64,000 bases of DNA. Origin: Chryseomicrobium excrementi. GTDB taxonomy: Bacteria > Bacillota > Bacilli > Bacillales_A > Planococcaceae. Made by a program: the position numbers and the translations under genes. Shown here piece after piece: positions 1 through 9,023 of the stretch. The notes beneath the pieces are model-generated. The model saw only the letters and a list, made by a program, of their open reading frames with translations, was not told the origin of the DNA and did no database searches. Positions within the stretch are counted from its first letter, which is position 1. Every line of letters starts with the position of its first letter. The stretch lies in contig NZ_PCGR01000001.1 of the NCBI RefSeq assembly GCF_002798305.1, forward strand, positions 434,001 to 498,000, given 5' to 3'.

Positions 1-793
1 CATCTCGCCACAATGAAAACCCGATGGCACTAACAAAAGTTTCAACTAGACCAAGAATCAAGCCCCCTACCATGGCACCTGGAATAATGCCGATACCACC
101 AAGAACGGCTGCCACAAATGCTTTTAGACCAGGAATGACACCCATTAATGGATCGATTTTTGTATAATACAATCCAAAAATGACACCAGCTGCCCCAGCT
201 AATGCAGAACCTATTGCAAAAGTAGCAGAAATCGTATTGTCGACATTAATCCCCATCAATTTAGCTGCTTCTGTATCATGTGATACAGCGCGCATCGCTT
301 TACCTGTTTTTGTTTTGTGAACAATAAATTGGAGAAGCAACATTAAAATCACAGATACAGACAAAATCAGCACAGCTTTCATGTCAATTGTCGCGCCAAA
401 TAAAGAAACAGACTGACGACCAAACACATCTGGATAGGCCTCAGGTTGAGCCCCTCGAATATAAATAAATCCGTATTCAATAAGTAATGAAACTCCGATA
501 GCCGTAATCAGGGCTGCTATACGCGTCGCATTGCGTAAGCGTTTGTAAGCAATGCGCTCAATGAGCACTCCAATTAAAGCTGTGATTGCCATGGAGAAAA
601 TCAGTGCGACAAAAAAGTTCATCTGGAACTGGGTAATTGCATAAAACCCGATGAATGCACCTAACATGAAGACGTCACCATGTGCAAAGTTGATTAGTTT
701 GATGATCCCGTACACCATCGTGTAGCCGAGTGCAATAAGTGCATAGATACTCCCGACCGAGATACCATTCAAAATCTGTTGAATGATTTCCAT
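1..793 (-). CDS. livH: Branched-chain amino-acid ABC transporter permease LivH (3' end beyond window)
   Basis: Membrane permease of a LivH/LivM-type importer for branched-chain amino acids. The reading frame starts at the ATG whose complement is at 791-793, and about 264 residues are visible before the window edge, so the C-terminus is missing. Visible hallmarks are the N-terminal GxxxGSIYALIALG-type helix, the LINFAHGD segment near residue 40, and alternating hydrophobic helices with a GGIG stretch near the edge. This is the usual look of the family (about 290 residues). It lies 70 bp downstream of the cognate binding lipoprotein on the same strand, separated by a GC-rich hairpin. LivM and the two ATPases would be expected beyond the left edge. 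Substrate range is inferred from family only. Confidence 0.9.
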   Translation of the reverse strand, partial: MEIIQQILNGISVGSIYALIALGYTMVYGIIKLINFAHGDVFMLGAFIGFYAITQFQMNFFVALIFSMAITALIGVLIERIAYKRLRNATRIAALITAIGVSLLIEYGFIYIRGAQPEAYPDVFGRQSVSLFGATIDMKAVLILSVSVILMLLLQFIVHKTKTGKAMRAVSHDTEAAKLMGINVDNTISATFAIGSALAGAAGVIFGLYYTKIDPLMGVIPGLKAFVAAVLGGIGIIPGAMVGGLILGLVETFVSAIGFSLWRD

Positions 794-829
794 AAGTAAA
801 CCCCCTTTGATGTGTTGCCAAAAGAAAAA

Positions 830-850
830 GGGGGGACATGTTCTCCCCCC
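830..850 (-). terminator. Hairpin between binding-protein gene and livH (attenuator-like)
   Basis: Read on the minus strand, GGGGGGA pairs with TCCCCCC around a 7-nt loop and is followed by a pyrimidine-rich CTTTTTCTTT run. It lies between the lipoprotein stop (865) and the livH start (793). This is a usual place for a partial terminator or RNA-stabilising hairpin that makes the binding protein more abundant than the membrane parts. The hairpin is seen; the role is inference. Confidence 0.6.
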
Positions 851-864
851 TAATAACGCACCCC

Positions 865-2040
865 TTAAGGGTTAACTTTCGTATTAAAGACTTGAACTCC
901 ATCAACGAATTCTAAAATCGTAGCTGATTTTACTGGGTGGTGGTTTTCGTCGACAGAGTAAGAACCTGTTACAAGCTCTAGTCCGTCAGTAGAAGCTAAT
1001 GCATCTTTAATCTTTTCTCCATCAACTTCTCCAGCACGCTCAATCGCATCTTTTAACAGATAGACTGTGTCATATCCTAAAGCGTTGAAAGAGTTTGGTA
1101 ATTTGCCGTATTTCTCTTCAAACTTATCAGCAAATTCTTTTGCTTTCCCGTCTGGATCTTCTGCAGAGTAGTGGTTGATGATGTATGTGTTATTCAGTGC
1201 ATCCGCACCCGCTAAATCGACGATTGTTGGTGAATCCCATCCATCTGCTCCCATTAAAGGAACATCAATGCCAAGCTCACGAGCTTGCTTAACAATCAAT
1301 CCAACTTCTTCATAGTATCCAGGGATGAAGATGAATTCTGCATCTGCAGATTGTAAGCGAGTCAATGTAGAACGGAAATCTGTATCTTTTGCAACATAAG
1401 ATTCTTCGGCAACGATTGTTCCACCTGCAGCCTCAAAGTCTTCGATGAACGATGCAGCAAGACCCTTAGCATAGTCAGAAGAGTTGTCAGCGTAAACTGC
1501 AGCGGTTTTTACACCTAATTCATTTGCCGCAAAGTTTGCAGCTACTGTACCTTGGAACGGATCGATGAATGATGTACGGAACGCGTATTCATTTACAGAA
1601 CCATCTTCAGCAACAGTTACCGTCGGGCTTGTACCTGATGGCGTGATTAGTGGCGTTTTAGAATCACCTGCCACTTGAACTTGTGCTACTGTATTTCCTG
1701 AAGTTGCAGCACCAATGATGGCTACTACTTCGTCTTGATCTGTTAATTTAATTGCAGCATTGGTTGCTTCCGCCGCATCTGATTTATTGTCTACTTTTGT
1801 CAATTCGATTTCTTTGCCGTCGATTCCACCGTCAGCATTGATTTCTTCAATTGCCATTTCGATACCTTCAAGTTCAGACGAACCATAAGAAGCTACAGGT
1901 CCAGAAAGCTCTAAGTTAGCCCCGATTTTAATTGTATCGCCATCTCCTGAAGAACTGCCACCTGTGTCACCACATGCTGCCAGAGTGCCAAGAATCACAG
2001 TTGAAGCTAAAAACAATGACGCAAATTTCGATTTTTTCAT
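865..2040 (-). CDS. Branched-chain amino-acid ABC transporter substrate-binding lipoprotein
   Basis: Periplasmic-binding-fold (type 1, LivJ/LivK class) receptor that delivers a branched-chain or related amino acid to the LivH/M permease at the outer face of the membrane. I start it at the ATG at 2040, giving MKKSKFASLF, a hydrophobic signal and a lipobox LAAC, with a GGGGG-type ribosome site just upstream. The longer in-frame extension to 2088 would put 16 polar residues before the signal peptide and is unlikely. After the lipid Cys there is a flexible GSSSGDGD linker, then KIGANLELSGPVASYGS, typical of the family. Length is about 391 residues, normal for the class. A likely promoter lies at 2123-2151. 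The gene is first in the operon with livH downstream. Confidence 0.92.
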   Translation of the reverse strand: MKKSKFASLFLASTVILGTLAACGDTGGSSSGDGDTIKIGANLELSGPVASYGSSELEGIEMAIEEINADGGIDGKEIELTKVDNKSDAAEATNAAIKLTDQDEVVAIIGAATSGNTVAQVQVAGDSKTPLITPSGTSPTVTVAEDGSVNEYAFRTSFIDPFQGTVAANFAANELGVKTAAVYADNSSDYAKGLAASFIEDFEAAGGTIVAEESYVAKDTDFRSTLTRLQSADAEFIFIPGYYEEVGLIVKQARELGIDVPLMGADGWDSPTIVDLAGADALNNTYIINHYSAEDPDGKAKEFADKFEEKYGKLPNSFNALGYDTVYLLKDAIERAGEVDGEKIKDALASTDGLELVTGSYSVDENHHPVKSATILEFVDGVQVFNTKVNP

Positions 2041-2122
2041 TACTAGACCCCCATTTTTTTGACAGTTAAATTGTCTCTCTATTTTCACAATTCACAACTG
2101 TCGTACTTGTTTGAACAACTTC

Positions 2123-2151
2123 ATTGTAATGCATGACTTTTTATCCGTCTA
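2123..2151 (-). promoter_or_regulatory. Putative sigma-A promoter of the branched-chain transporter operon
   Basis: On the minus strand TAGACG and TACAAT are separated by exactly 17 bp, about 75 bp upstream of the lipoprotein start. The -10 matches 5 of 6 and the -35 matches 4 of 6 consensus positions. This is a prediction from sequence only. Confidence 0.5.
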
Positions 2152-2201
2152 CATAAATTTTCAGATTTTATTAGAAAATTTAATGAATATATTAGTATAC
2201 A

Positions 2202-2235
2202 TAAATAAAAACGCGAAGAATTAAACTTCTTCGCG
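2202..2235 (-). terminator. Terminator overlapping the stop codon of the DHA2 MFS gene
   Basis: On the minus strand CGCGAAGAA pairs perfectly with TTCTTCGCG (9 bp, 6-nt loop) and is followed by TTTTTATTT. The MFS stop codon (2221-2223) lies in the loop, so the last codons form the left arm of the stem. Confidence 0.85.
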
Positions 2236-3666
2236 CTTTGGTACTACTCTCTTTATAAATAAAGTTAATATTAGTGCAACCAAAGTTACACAAGCCGCTA
2301 TGAAAAATGAATACGTGATCCCCTCAAGCATACCTTGTCTGGAAAGTTCTCCTATCATCTGCTCAGTTGGAGTGACTCCGGTAAGCTGTAGCTCACGTAT
2401 CTGAACTTCAATCCAGTGATTCATTCTTGTGTTCATAATTGTTAAGAAGATAGCCGATCCAATAGCTCCGGAAACTTGTTGGAGCGTATTGTTCATCGCT
2501 GTACCATGCGGATAAAGTGGTGCAGATAGTTGGTTCAAACCGTTTGTCATGATAGGCATTGAAATCATGGAAAATCCAAACATACGCAGTGTATAGAAGA
2601 TCATGATAACTTGAAAACTTGTTTCCATCGTCAACGTACTTAATTCAAATGTGGCGAAAGCTGAAATCGACAGACCAATCAATGCCAACCACTTGGCGCC
2701 GAATGAATCAAATAAACGTCCAGTGATTGGTGACATGATGGCCATGACAAGAGCTCCTGGTAACATCAATAAACCTGATTCAAGTGGAGTGAACCCTCTG
2801 ATGGTCTGTACATATAGTGGCGTTAAAATCATTCCAGAGAACATTGCGGCAGATAATACGATGGATATGGCTGAAGCAAGGGCAAACATTGGGAATTTGT
2901 AAATACGAAACTCGAGAAGCGGCTCTTTTAATTTCAGTTGTCTTTTAATAAATAAAATTAACCCAATTGTACCCGCCGCAAGAGTACTTACGACGATTGC
3001 CGAATCCCATCCTTTATCTCCTGCTGCACTAAATCCGTACAATAGACCTCCGAAAGCAATAGTCGATAAAACTAGTGAAAACTTATCTAGCGTTACTTCC
3101 CGCTGAGGAGTAATGTTTTTCAACTTGAATATGGCTAAAATTAAAGGAATAAGAGCAAATGGTAAGATCATCGCAAATAATACTCGCCAGCTGTAATTTT
3201 CTACAATGAATCCAGAGAGTGTTGGTCCAATTGCAGGGGCCATAATCATGACTAATCCAAACAGTCCCATAGCTGTTCCCCGTCGTTCTATTGGAAAAGC
3301 AATTAACATGACGTTCATCAAAAGTGGCATCATGATCGCAGAACCACATGCTTGGATCATACGTCCAGCGACTAATATCCAAAAAGCTGGAGCTAGATAT
3401 GCGACCAATGTTCCTAAAGTGAACAAGCTCATTGCTGTAATAAACAAAGTTTGGTTTTTGAATTTCTGAATAAAATAAGCAGATGCAGGGATGAGGATTC
3501 CGTTAACAAGCATATAGCCGGTAGTTAACCATTGAACTTGAGAAGGTTTAACATCAAATTCTACCATGATGGTAGGCAAAGCAACGTTTAGGAGCGTGTT
3601 ATTTAAAAAAGCTACGAACGCACCGATAAATAAGATGGCAATCATCCCATAAGGTGGTTTTTTCAT
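2221..3666 (-). CDS. DHA2-family MFS multidrug efflux transporter (EmrB/QacA/LmrB type)
   Basis: Proton-driven exporter of the DHA2 branch of the major facilitator superfamily. It has 481 residues, the usual size for a 14-helix pump. Visible signatures are the opening helix with LNNTLLNVALPTIM (motif D1-like), WLTTGYMLVNGILIPASAY in helix 2, and MGLFGLVMIMAPAIGPTLSG, which is motif C of drug/H+ antiporters in helix 5. The C-terminus ends in a basic KRVVPKREE tail. It is a single-gene unit with its own terminator at the stop codon. There is no neighbouring TetR or MarR regulator in the window. The substrate cannot be told from sequence; lincomycin or dye efflux, as for LmrB, is possible but only a family guess. 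Confidence 0.85.
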   Translation of the reverse strand: MKKPPYGMIAILFIGAFVAFLNNTLLNVALPTIMVEFDVKPSQVQWLTTGYMLVNGILIPASAYFIQKFKNQTLFITAMSLFTLGTLVAYLAPAFWILVAGRMIQACGSAIMMPLLMNVMLIAFPIERRGTAMGLFGLVMIMAPAIGPTLSGFIVENYSWRVLFAMILPFALIPLILAIFKLKNITPQREVTLDKFSLVLSTIAFGGLLYGFSAAGDKGWDSAIVVSTLAAGTIGLILFIKRQLKLKEPLLEFRIYKFPMFALASAISIVLSAAMFSGMILTPLYVQTIRGFTPLESGLLMLPGALVMAIMSPITGRLFDSFGAKWLALIGLSISAFATFELSTLTMETSFQVIMIFYTLRMFGFSMISMPIMTNGLNQLSAPLYPHGTAMNNTLQQVSGAIGSAIFLTIMNTRMNHWIEVQIRELQLTGVTPTEQMIGELSRQGMLEGITYSFFIAACVTLVALILTLFIKRVVPKREEV

Positions 3667-3754
3667 ACAAAATCCTTCTTTCTTTTTTTACATTTCTACA
3701 TCGTACCTCAAAATATTTAGATAATCAAACTATTTGTGATACGAAATACCGAAC

Positions 3755-3783
3755 CAAAAAATGACGCTCAATCAGAGCGCCAT
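3755..3783 (-). terminator. Terminator overlapping the end of ppk1
   Basis: Minus-strand ATGGCGCTC pairs with GAGCGTCAT (one G-U pair, 5-nt loop) and is followed by TTTTTTGG. The ppk1 stop codon (3768-3770) lies in the stem and loop. Confidence 0.8.
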
Positions 3784-5837
3784 CCCTTCTTTGCAAAACT
3801 CATGAATTGCTGTTGTGCATGTATCGTTTCATCTGACTCTCTATAACAATAGATTCCACTTGAGTTTTGAACCCGTGCTTTTGTAGTATCTCGAAGCTCC
3901 AAATCCAAAATTGACAAAATTCGTTTCTTAATACTTGGAGACAGGATTGGAAACAAAATTTCTACTCGTTTGATCATATTGCGTGTCATCATATCCGCTG
4001 AGGATAAGTATAGCTTGGAAGCTCCGTTGCGATGGAAATAATAAATTCGTGAATGTTCTAAAAAGCGCCCTACAATACTGATAACTTGAATAGTGTCGCT
4101 AATTCCTTTGATTCCTGGTCGTAAGCAACAAATCCCTCTTACGACTAAGTCAATCGTAACTCCAGCTTGAGAAGCTTCATAGAGTTTCTCAATGAGGTCC
4201 TTATCTGTTAACGAGTTCATCTTCAACTTGATATGGCCATTGCCAAAGGTCTTGTGGAACTCTATCTCTTCATCAATCAATTCTACAAAACGGTCTTTAA
4301 TCTCAAATGGTGAAACAACAAGCTTCTGATAATCCGGTTTGTCCATATACCCACTCAAATAATTAAAGAATTTCGTCGCATCCGCTCCAATTTTTTTGTT
4401 GGTGGTGATAATGCTCATATCTGTATAGACTTTTGCGGTCTGGTCATTGTAATTTCCTGTTCCAAGGTGCACAAACTGTTCAATTCTGCCTTGTTTCTGT
4501 CGGATGATCAATGTGATTTTGGAGTGCGTTTTTAAATTGTGCATTCCGTATATCACTAGACACCCTGCTTTCTCTAGCTCTTTTGCCCAGATGACATTGT
4601 TCTCTTCATCAAATCGCGCTTTCAATTCCACTAACACGGTGACTTGTTTGCCATTCTCTGCTGCTCGTTTTAATGCATTTATAATCGGTGAATTTCCACT
4701 GACTCTATACAAAGTTTGCTTGATTGCAAGGACATAGGGATCGTCTGCAGCCTTTTCAACAAATTCAAGTATCGGTTGAAACGATTCGTAAGGATGAAAG
4801 AAAAACAGGTCTTGAGTCAATGCTTTTTGGAACATGTCTTCTTCTCTCTTTAAGTCTCGGGGCTGCTGTGGCATAAAAACCGGATAAGAGAGTCTTGGAA
4901 ATTGCGTTTCAAAATGTTTAGTGAATGAAAACAAGAACGTAGCATCGAGCGGCCCATCTATTTTATAAACATCACTTGCTGTAATTTCTAGTTCATCTAA
5001 TAAATAGGTCAGTACTTTTTGTTTAATTTCGCTTGATTTCACTTCTAGACGACTGACAGCACCCCATTTTCTCTTCTTAAGCTCTTTCTCAATTTCAATT
5101 AAAAGATCGCGCGCGCCTTCTTCATGTATCGTGAGATCTGCATTTCGAGTGATACGGAATGGATTTGCATGTTTGACAGTGAAGCCTGTGAACAATTTTG
5201 ACAAGTTTCCAATTATTACATCTTCTAATAATACGATCGTATGGGAATCTCTAGTTGATTCTACGACCAAAAAGCGCTTAAGAACTGACGGCACTTGGAC
5301 AATGGCGATTTTTAAGTCGTCTTCTTCATCTGCGTCTTCAATCATGGCCAAAATGTTCATCGTCTTACTTAGCAAAATGGGAAATGGACGGTAAGCATCT
5401 ACTGCAACAGGAGTTATGACAGGATAGATTTCTTCATCAAACTGTAGATCGATTCCTTTTTTTTGATCTGAATTTAATTTTGAATAACTGATAACATGGA
5501 GACCCTCCTTAGGCAGGTCCACTTCCATCAGCTGACGGTATACTTTCATTTGACGAGCTACCAGTTGTTGCGTTTTCTCAGCAATGGCTTCTAGTTGCTG
5601 AAGTGGCGTGAGCCCCGACTTTGCTTCGGGGTTTGTAAACCCTACTCGAACTTGATCTTGGAGACCCGCAACTCGAACCATAAAAAACTCATCCAGATTG
5701 GAGCTGAAAATAGCTAGAAATTTGAGTCTCTCAAACAACGGGTTGTCTTCGTCTTCCGCCTCTTCCAAAACTCGCTCATTAAAAGCCAACCAGCTGAGTT
5801 CTCGGTTGTTAAAATGCGCATATGTAAAATCGCTCAT
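3768..5837 (-). CDS. ppk1: Polyphosphate kinase 1
   Basis: Makes long-chain polyphosphate from ATP, reversibly, through a phospho-histidine intermediate. The 689-residue length fits PPK1. Domains seen in order: an N-terminal helical domain with NRELSWLAFNERVLEEA at about residues 10-26, a head domain, and two PLD-like catalytic domains. The likely phosphorylated His is in NLKTHSKITLII near residue 436; a second conserved His lies in LEHSRIYYFHRNG near residue 595, with the PLD-like Ser/Asn cluster LYLSSADMMTRN following. The start codon overlaps the ppx stop by 4 bp (ATGA), so the two are translationally coupled. The pair builds and breaks polyphosphate from one transcript, as in many Bacillales and proteobacteria. 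Confidence 0.96.
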   Translation of the reverse strand: MSDFTYAHFNNRELSWLAFNERVLEEAEDEDNPLFERLKFLAIFSSNLDEFFMVRVAGLQDQVRVGFTNPEAKSGLTPLQQLEAIAEKTQQLVARQMKVYRQLMEVDLPKEGLHVISYSKLNSDQKKGIDLQFDEEIYPVITPVAVDAYRPFPILLSKTMNILAMIEDADEEDDLKIAIVQVPSVLKRFLVVESTRDSHTIVLLEDVIIGNLSKLFTGFTVKHANPFRITRNADLTIHEEGARDLLIEIEKELKKRKWGAVSRLEVKSSEIKQKVLTYLLDELEITASDVYKIDGPLDATFLFSFTKHFETQFPRLSYPVFMPQQPRDLKREEDMFQKALTQDLFFFHPYESFQPILEFVEKAADDPYVLAIKQTLYRVSGNSPIINALKRAAENGKQVTVLVELKARFDEENNVIWAKELEKAGCLVIYGMHNLKTHSKITLIIRQKQGRIEQFVHLGTGNYNDQTAKVYTDMSIITTNKKIGADATKFFNYLSGYMDKPDYQKLVVSPFEIKDRFVELIDEEIEFHKTFGNGHIKLKMNSLTDKDLIEKLYEASQAGVTIDLVVRGICCLRPGIKGISDTIQVISIVGRFLEHSRIYYFHRNGASKLYLSSADMMTRNMIKRVEILFPILSPSIKKRILSILDLELRDTTKARVQNSSGIYCYRESDETIHAQQQFMSFAKKGWRSD

Positions 5838-7378
5838 ACAGATGCCTCCGTCTCAAACTGTACTCGAACATTCCTGTTCGTCAATTTTTCAATATGTTTC
5901 TTCATTTTATCCGCCTGATAAGACTCTAAAACATGAGAACCTCTTGCAAAAAGAGTCAACACAATATCTTCTCTATCTGTGTGCATCTGTGCATCATAGA
6001 CACTCGAATGATTTGTGGTCTGGAGAGCGTGAACAAACCGCAGCAGCGCTCCAGCTTCTCGACATTCTTCAATTTCTTGCATGGGTAAGATGCCTTGATA
6101 CGGTTGAATATACTGCTGGAAAGTTTGCTTATTTTTATATGAAGCAAGCAGAGACAATTTCAACTTTTGCTTATTCGTGAAACCATCCAATGTACTATTC
6201 GTCAACAAATAAAATGTGTGTTGACTGGCAGACTCTAAATCGACTTGTTTGCCAAAATGGAATAACTGGTAAGCATAAGTAAGCATCTCTGGGTCATCTG
6301 ACCACTCTTGAATCCATCCTGCTTCAGAAAATTGCTGATGAAGCTTGTGAAATGCATCGATCAAGTCATTTTCTTCTAGCTTCTTGATTCCAAATTTTCC
6401 GTGGACATGCCGGATTGCACTTGATGCTACCTCATCGACGAAAAAAGTATGTTCATTATTGGCCTCTAATTGTTCGATGATGATCCCTTCACGAAGTCCT
6501 TTTCTGCTGTGCATGAATAGTGTGGAGCTGCTCATCTCAAGTAAGGCTTGAAACGTAATTATAGCGCCATCAATGACATCGGCTCGGTCAGAAGAAAGTC
6601 CGTCAATTTTCTTTCTGTCTGCAAATGATATTTTCTTTAGCAGGTGATCGACCGCTCGCATATCCTCTAAAGTCATCTCGTACTGATGAGTACCGGACAA
6701 CGGATAATTTTTACGGTTTTGATCAATCTGGACGATGTTTCGAGCACTTCCTCCTATTGATATGACAGGAAGTCCTTTGCCTTTTTCGGCAATCCAAGGC
6801 TGCTGTGAAAATTGCTCTTTCACAAAAGCTTGAATTGCTTTTCGTTCTTGAAGAGTTGGAAGATCACCTGAGATAAATTTCTTTTTTAAGGTGACGACTC
6901 CAAATGGAAAACTGAAAGATTCAAGTAACTGTTTGTCTTTAAATAACGTGACCTCAGTACTTCCTCCCCCCATATCAACAGTTAGCCCGTCTTTGCAATC
7001 GGTAGTCAAAACCACTGCAAGGTATCCATAATAGGCTTCTTGTTTTGTGGATAAGACATCTATCGCCATACCCGTCTTGTCATGCACTTGCTGTAAGATT
7101 TCTTTTTGATTGACTGCCTGTCGAATTGCAGCAGTTGCTGCTATGACAGGCTGCGGAATAGATAAATCTTTTAAAAAGGCGTTGAAGTTTTGAAGGGTCT
7201 CGACTAGCTTGTCGATTCCTTCTTGTTCTAATACTAAGTCATCGTTCAAATAGTTACTTAGACGAGCCACTGTCTTAATATTATGGTGTTCTTCTAGCCC
7301 TTTTTCATAAGAATAACTGTAGACTACAAGTCGAATGGAGTTTGATCCGATATCAATGATGGCGCGTAACTGGTCCAT
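5834..7378 (-). CDS. ppx: Exopolyphosphatase / Ppx-GppA phosphatase
   Basis: Removes terminal phosphate from polyphosphate, or (p)pp-G from pppGpp in GppA members. The ASKHA fold is clear: phosphate-1 loop AIIDIGSNSIRLVVY at the N-terminus and DMGGGSTEVTLF near residue 135, followed by FPFGVVTL. The C-terminal about 200 residues form the helical HD-like domain found in the long (about 510-residue) Ppx form. It is the first gene of the ppx-ppk1 operon. A TATAAT -10 lies about 25 bp upstream of the start on the minus strand, though no good -35 was found. The divergent MFS gene begins 122 bp away. Polyphosphatase rather than GppA activity is favoured by the ppk1 coupling. Confidence 0.93.
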   Translation of the reverse strand: MDQLRAIIDIGSNSIRLVVYSYSYEKGLEEHHNIKTVARLSNYLNDDLVLEQEGIDKLVETLQNFNAFLKDLSIPQPVIAATAAIRQAVNQKEILQQVHDKTGMAIDVLSTKQEAYYGYLAVVLTTDCKDGLTVDMGGGSTEVTLFKDKQLLESFSFPFGVVTLKKKFISGDLPTLQERKAIQAFVKEQFSQQPWIAEKGKGLPVISIGGSARNIVQIDQNRKNYPLSGTHQYEMTLEDMRAVDHLLKKISFADRKKIDGLSSDRADVIDGAIITFQALLEMSSSTLFMHSRKGLREGIIIEQLEANNEHTFFVDEVASSAIRHVHGKFGIKKLEENDLIDAFHKLHQQFSEAGWIQEWSDDPEMLTYAYQLFHFGKQVDLESASQHTFYLLTNSTLDGFTNKQKLKLSLLASYKNKQTFQQYIQPYQGILPMQEIEECREAGALLRFVHALQTTNHSSVYDAQMHTDREDIVLTLFARGSHVLESYQADKMKKHIEKLTNRNVRVQFETEASV

Positions 7379-7499
7379 ACACTCACCTGCCGTTTCTTTT
7401 TATTATAACGGATTCGGATTCTAATGAAGTTATTTTTCAGAAAATTTACCTGAAATTCATAACGATGCGATACAATGTTAAAAAGAGGGGGAAGGTCTT

Positions 7500-8774
7500 G
7501 TGAAAAAGTACAGTAAAAAAGAGAACAGCTGGGTGATGTATGACTGGGCCTCATCAGCATATACACTCATTATAACTACCGCAATTTTTCCCATTTATTT
7601 TAAATCTTCCGCAACCGAGGCTGGCATTGCAGGGGCCGATTCCACTGCTTATTTAGGCTACACGATTGCAATCTTCACAACAATTCTAGCTTTACTCGGT
7701 CCTATAATGGGAACTATTGCAGACTATGAAGGGCTGAAGAAGAAATTTTTTAGCGTATTCACTGCAATTGGTGTGACATTTACAATAGCGCTAGCACTTG
7801 TGCCTTTTGAGAATTGGCTGCTTCTATTGATTATTTATACATTTGCTGCACTAGGAGCAACAGGGTCTAATGTGTTTTATGACAGCTTTATCGTAGATGT
7901 CACAACAGACGAACGAATGGCGAAAGTATCTGCTCGTGGTTATGGGATGGGCTATATAGGAAGTCTCTTTCCTTTTATTATCGCCATGGCTATCATTATT
8001 CTGAGTCAACAAGGGATTCTTCCATTCGCTGCAGATACAGCTAGTAAGATTGCTTTCTTGATAACAGCAGCTTGGTGGGTAATTTTTTCTATTCCTATTT
8101 TTAAAAATGTAAAACAAATTCATTTTGTTCCGAGAGAACCAAATCCGGTGGCTCAAAGCTTTAAAAGGTTGTTTACTACGTTCAAAGAAATTCGCAAATA
8201 CCGAGCTGTCTTTCTCTTCCTCCTTGCTTATTTCTTCTATATTGACGGAGTCGGCACCATCATTTCTATGTCAACAGCGTATGGTACTGACCTAGGTCTT
8301 GATTCTACTTGGCTACTTGGTATCTTGTTCCTCACACAAGTGATTGCAGCACCTTTTGCTTTCCTATATGGTCACCTAGCTGGCAAGTTCGGGGAAAAGA
8401 TGATGTTATATGTAGGGATCTTTGTTTATACGATTGTATGTACGTATGCATATTTCATGGATTCCGTAACCGACTTCTTCATTCTAGCCATGCTAGTAGG
8501 AACTTCACAAGGGGGGATTCAAGCCTTGAGCCGTTCTTATTTCGGCAAGCTTGTCCCGAAACAAAATTCTAATGAGTTCTTCGGTTTCTATAACATCTTT
8601 GGACGATTTGCAGCGATTTTAGGTCCGCTACTCGTTGGTGTTACCGCTCAAGTAACGGGTAACTCTTCAACAGGCGTCTTCAGCTTGATTGTGCTCTTCA
8701 TAGTCGGTTTCATTATTTTGCGTTTTGTACCAGAGCCAGACCATCATGCCCCTCCAGTCGTAGTCAATGAGTAA
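7500..8774 (+). CDS. UMF1-family MFS transporter (YxiO/Atg22-like)
   Basis: A 424-residue, 12-helix membrane protein of the UMF1/Atg22-like branch of the major facilitator superfamily. The start is GTG at 7500, preceded by a strong GAGGGGGAAGG ribosome site. Family hallmarks are the short N-terminal WVMYDWASSAYTLIITTAIFP and the cytoplasmic SARGYGMGYIGS segment after helix 5. The last half has SQGGIQALSRSYFGKLVP. Bacterial members have no firmly known substrate; fungal Atg22 exports amino acids from the vacuole. It is transcribed alone, divergent from ppx, and followed directly by an intrinsic terminator at 8783-8817. Confidence 0.82.
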   Translation: MKKYSKKENSWVMYDWASSAYTLIITTAIFPIYFKSSATEAGIAGADSTAYLGYTIAIFTTILALLGPIMGTIADYEGLKKKFFSVFTAIGVTFTIALALVPFENWLLLLIIYTFAALGATGSNVFYDSFIVDVTTDERMAKVSARGYGMGYIGSLFPFIIAMAIIILSQQGILPFAADTASKIAFLITAAWWVIFSIPIFKNVKQIHFVPREPNPVAQSFKRLFTTFKEIRKYRAVFLFLLAYFFYIDGVGTIISMSTAYGTDLGLDSTWLLGILFLTQVIAAPFAFLYGHLAGKFGEKMMLYVGIFVYTIVCTYAYFMDSVTDFFILAMLVGTSQGGIQALSRSYFGKLVPKQNSNEFFGFYNIFGRFAAILGPLLVGVTAQVTGNSSTGVFSLIVLFIVGFIILRFVPEPDHHAPPVVVNE

Positions 8775-8782
8775 ACCTCAAA

Positions 8783-8817
8783 AGTTCTTTCCGATTGTCT
8801 TCGGAAAGAGCTTTTTT
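8783..8817 (+). terminator. Terminator after the UMF1 MFS gene
   Basis: AGTTCTTTCCGA pairs with TCGGAAAGAGCT (one G-U type mismatch, 5-nt loop) and is followed by TTTTTT. A few A residues on the other side allow some activity toward the remnant genes on the opposite strand. Confidence 0.88.
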
Positions 8818-8820
8818 CAT

Positions 8821-9023
8821 CTATAAATTTTCCATCAAGCGTTTGGCAATCTTTCTGTAATCTTCAGTCGTAAGCCCCGGAGCAAATTCTTCTGGTAAGT
8901 CATCGAGCTCTGGAATTGGCGCCCCTTCTGGACTCCCCGCCTCTACAATCAATGGCGCTCCAGTTGTTGGGTGCTCACCACTTGGGGCAAGTCAATTAAC
9001 AGCTTACTCGTTCGCTGGAACAT
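8821..9023 (-). pseudogene. Manganese catalase remnant (internal deletion and frameshift)
   Basis: The minus strand begins ATG at 9023 with MFQRTSKLLIDLP, then shifts frame near 8975 into APSGEHPTTGAPLIVEAG, SPEGAPIPELDDLPEEFAPG, LTTEDYRKIAKRLMENL and a TAG stop at 8821-8823. Both ends resemble the about 290-300-residue manganese catalase family of spore formers, which I recall as starting MFxRTKxLQIDLP and ending with an EGAPIPxLxDxPEEFAPG motif. The central roughly 220 residues, with the di-manganese ligands, are gone. The ATG overlaps the stop of the upstream DUF2642 remnant (TAATG), so the two were probably an operon. The family call is from memory of the termini, not from a search. Confidence 0.68.
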
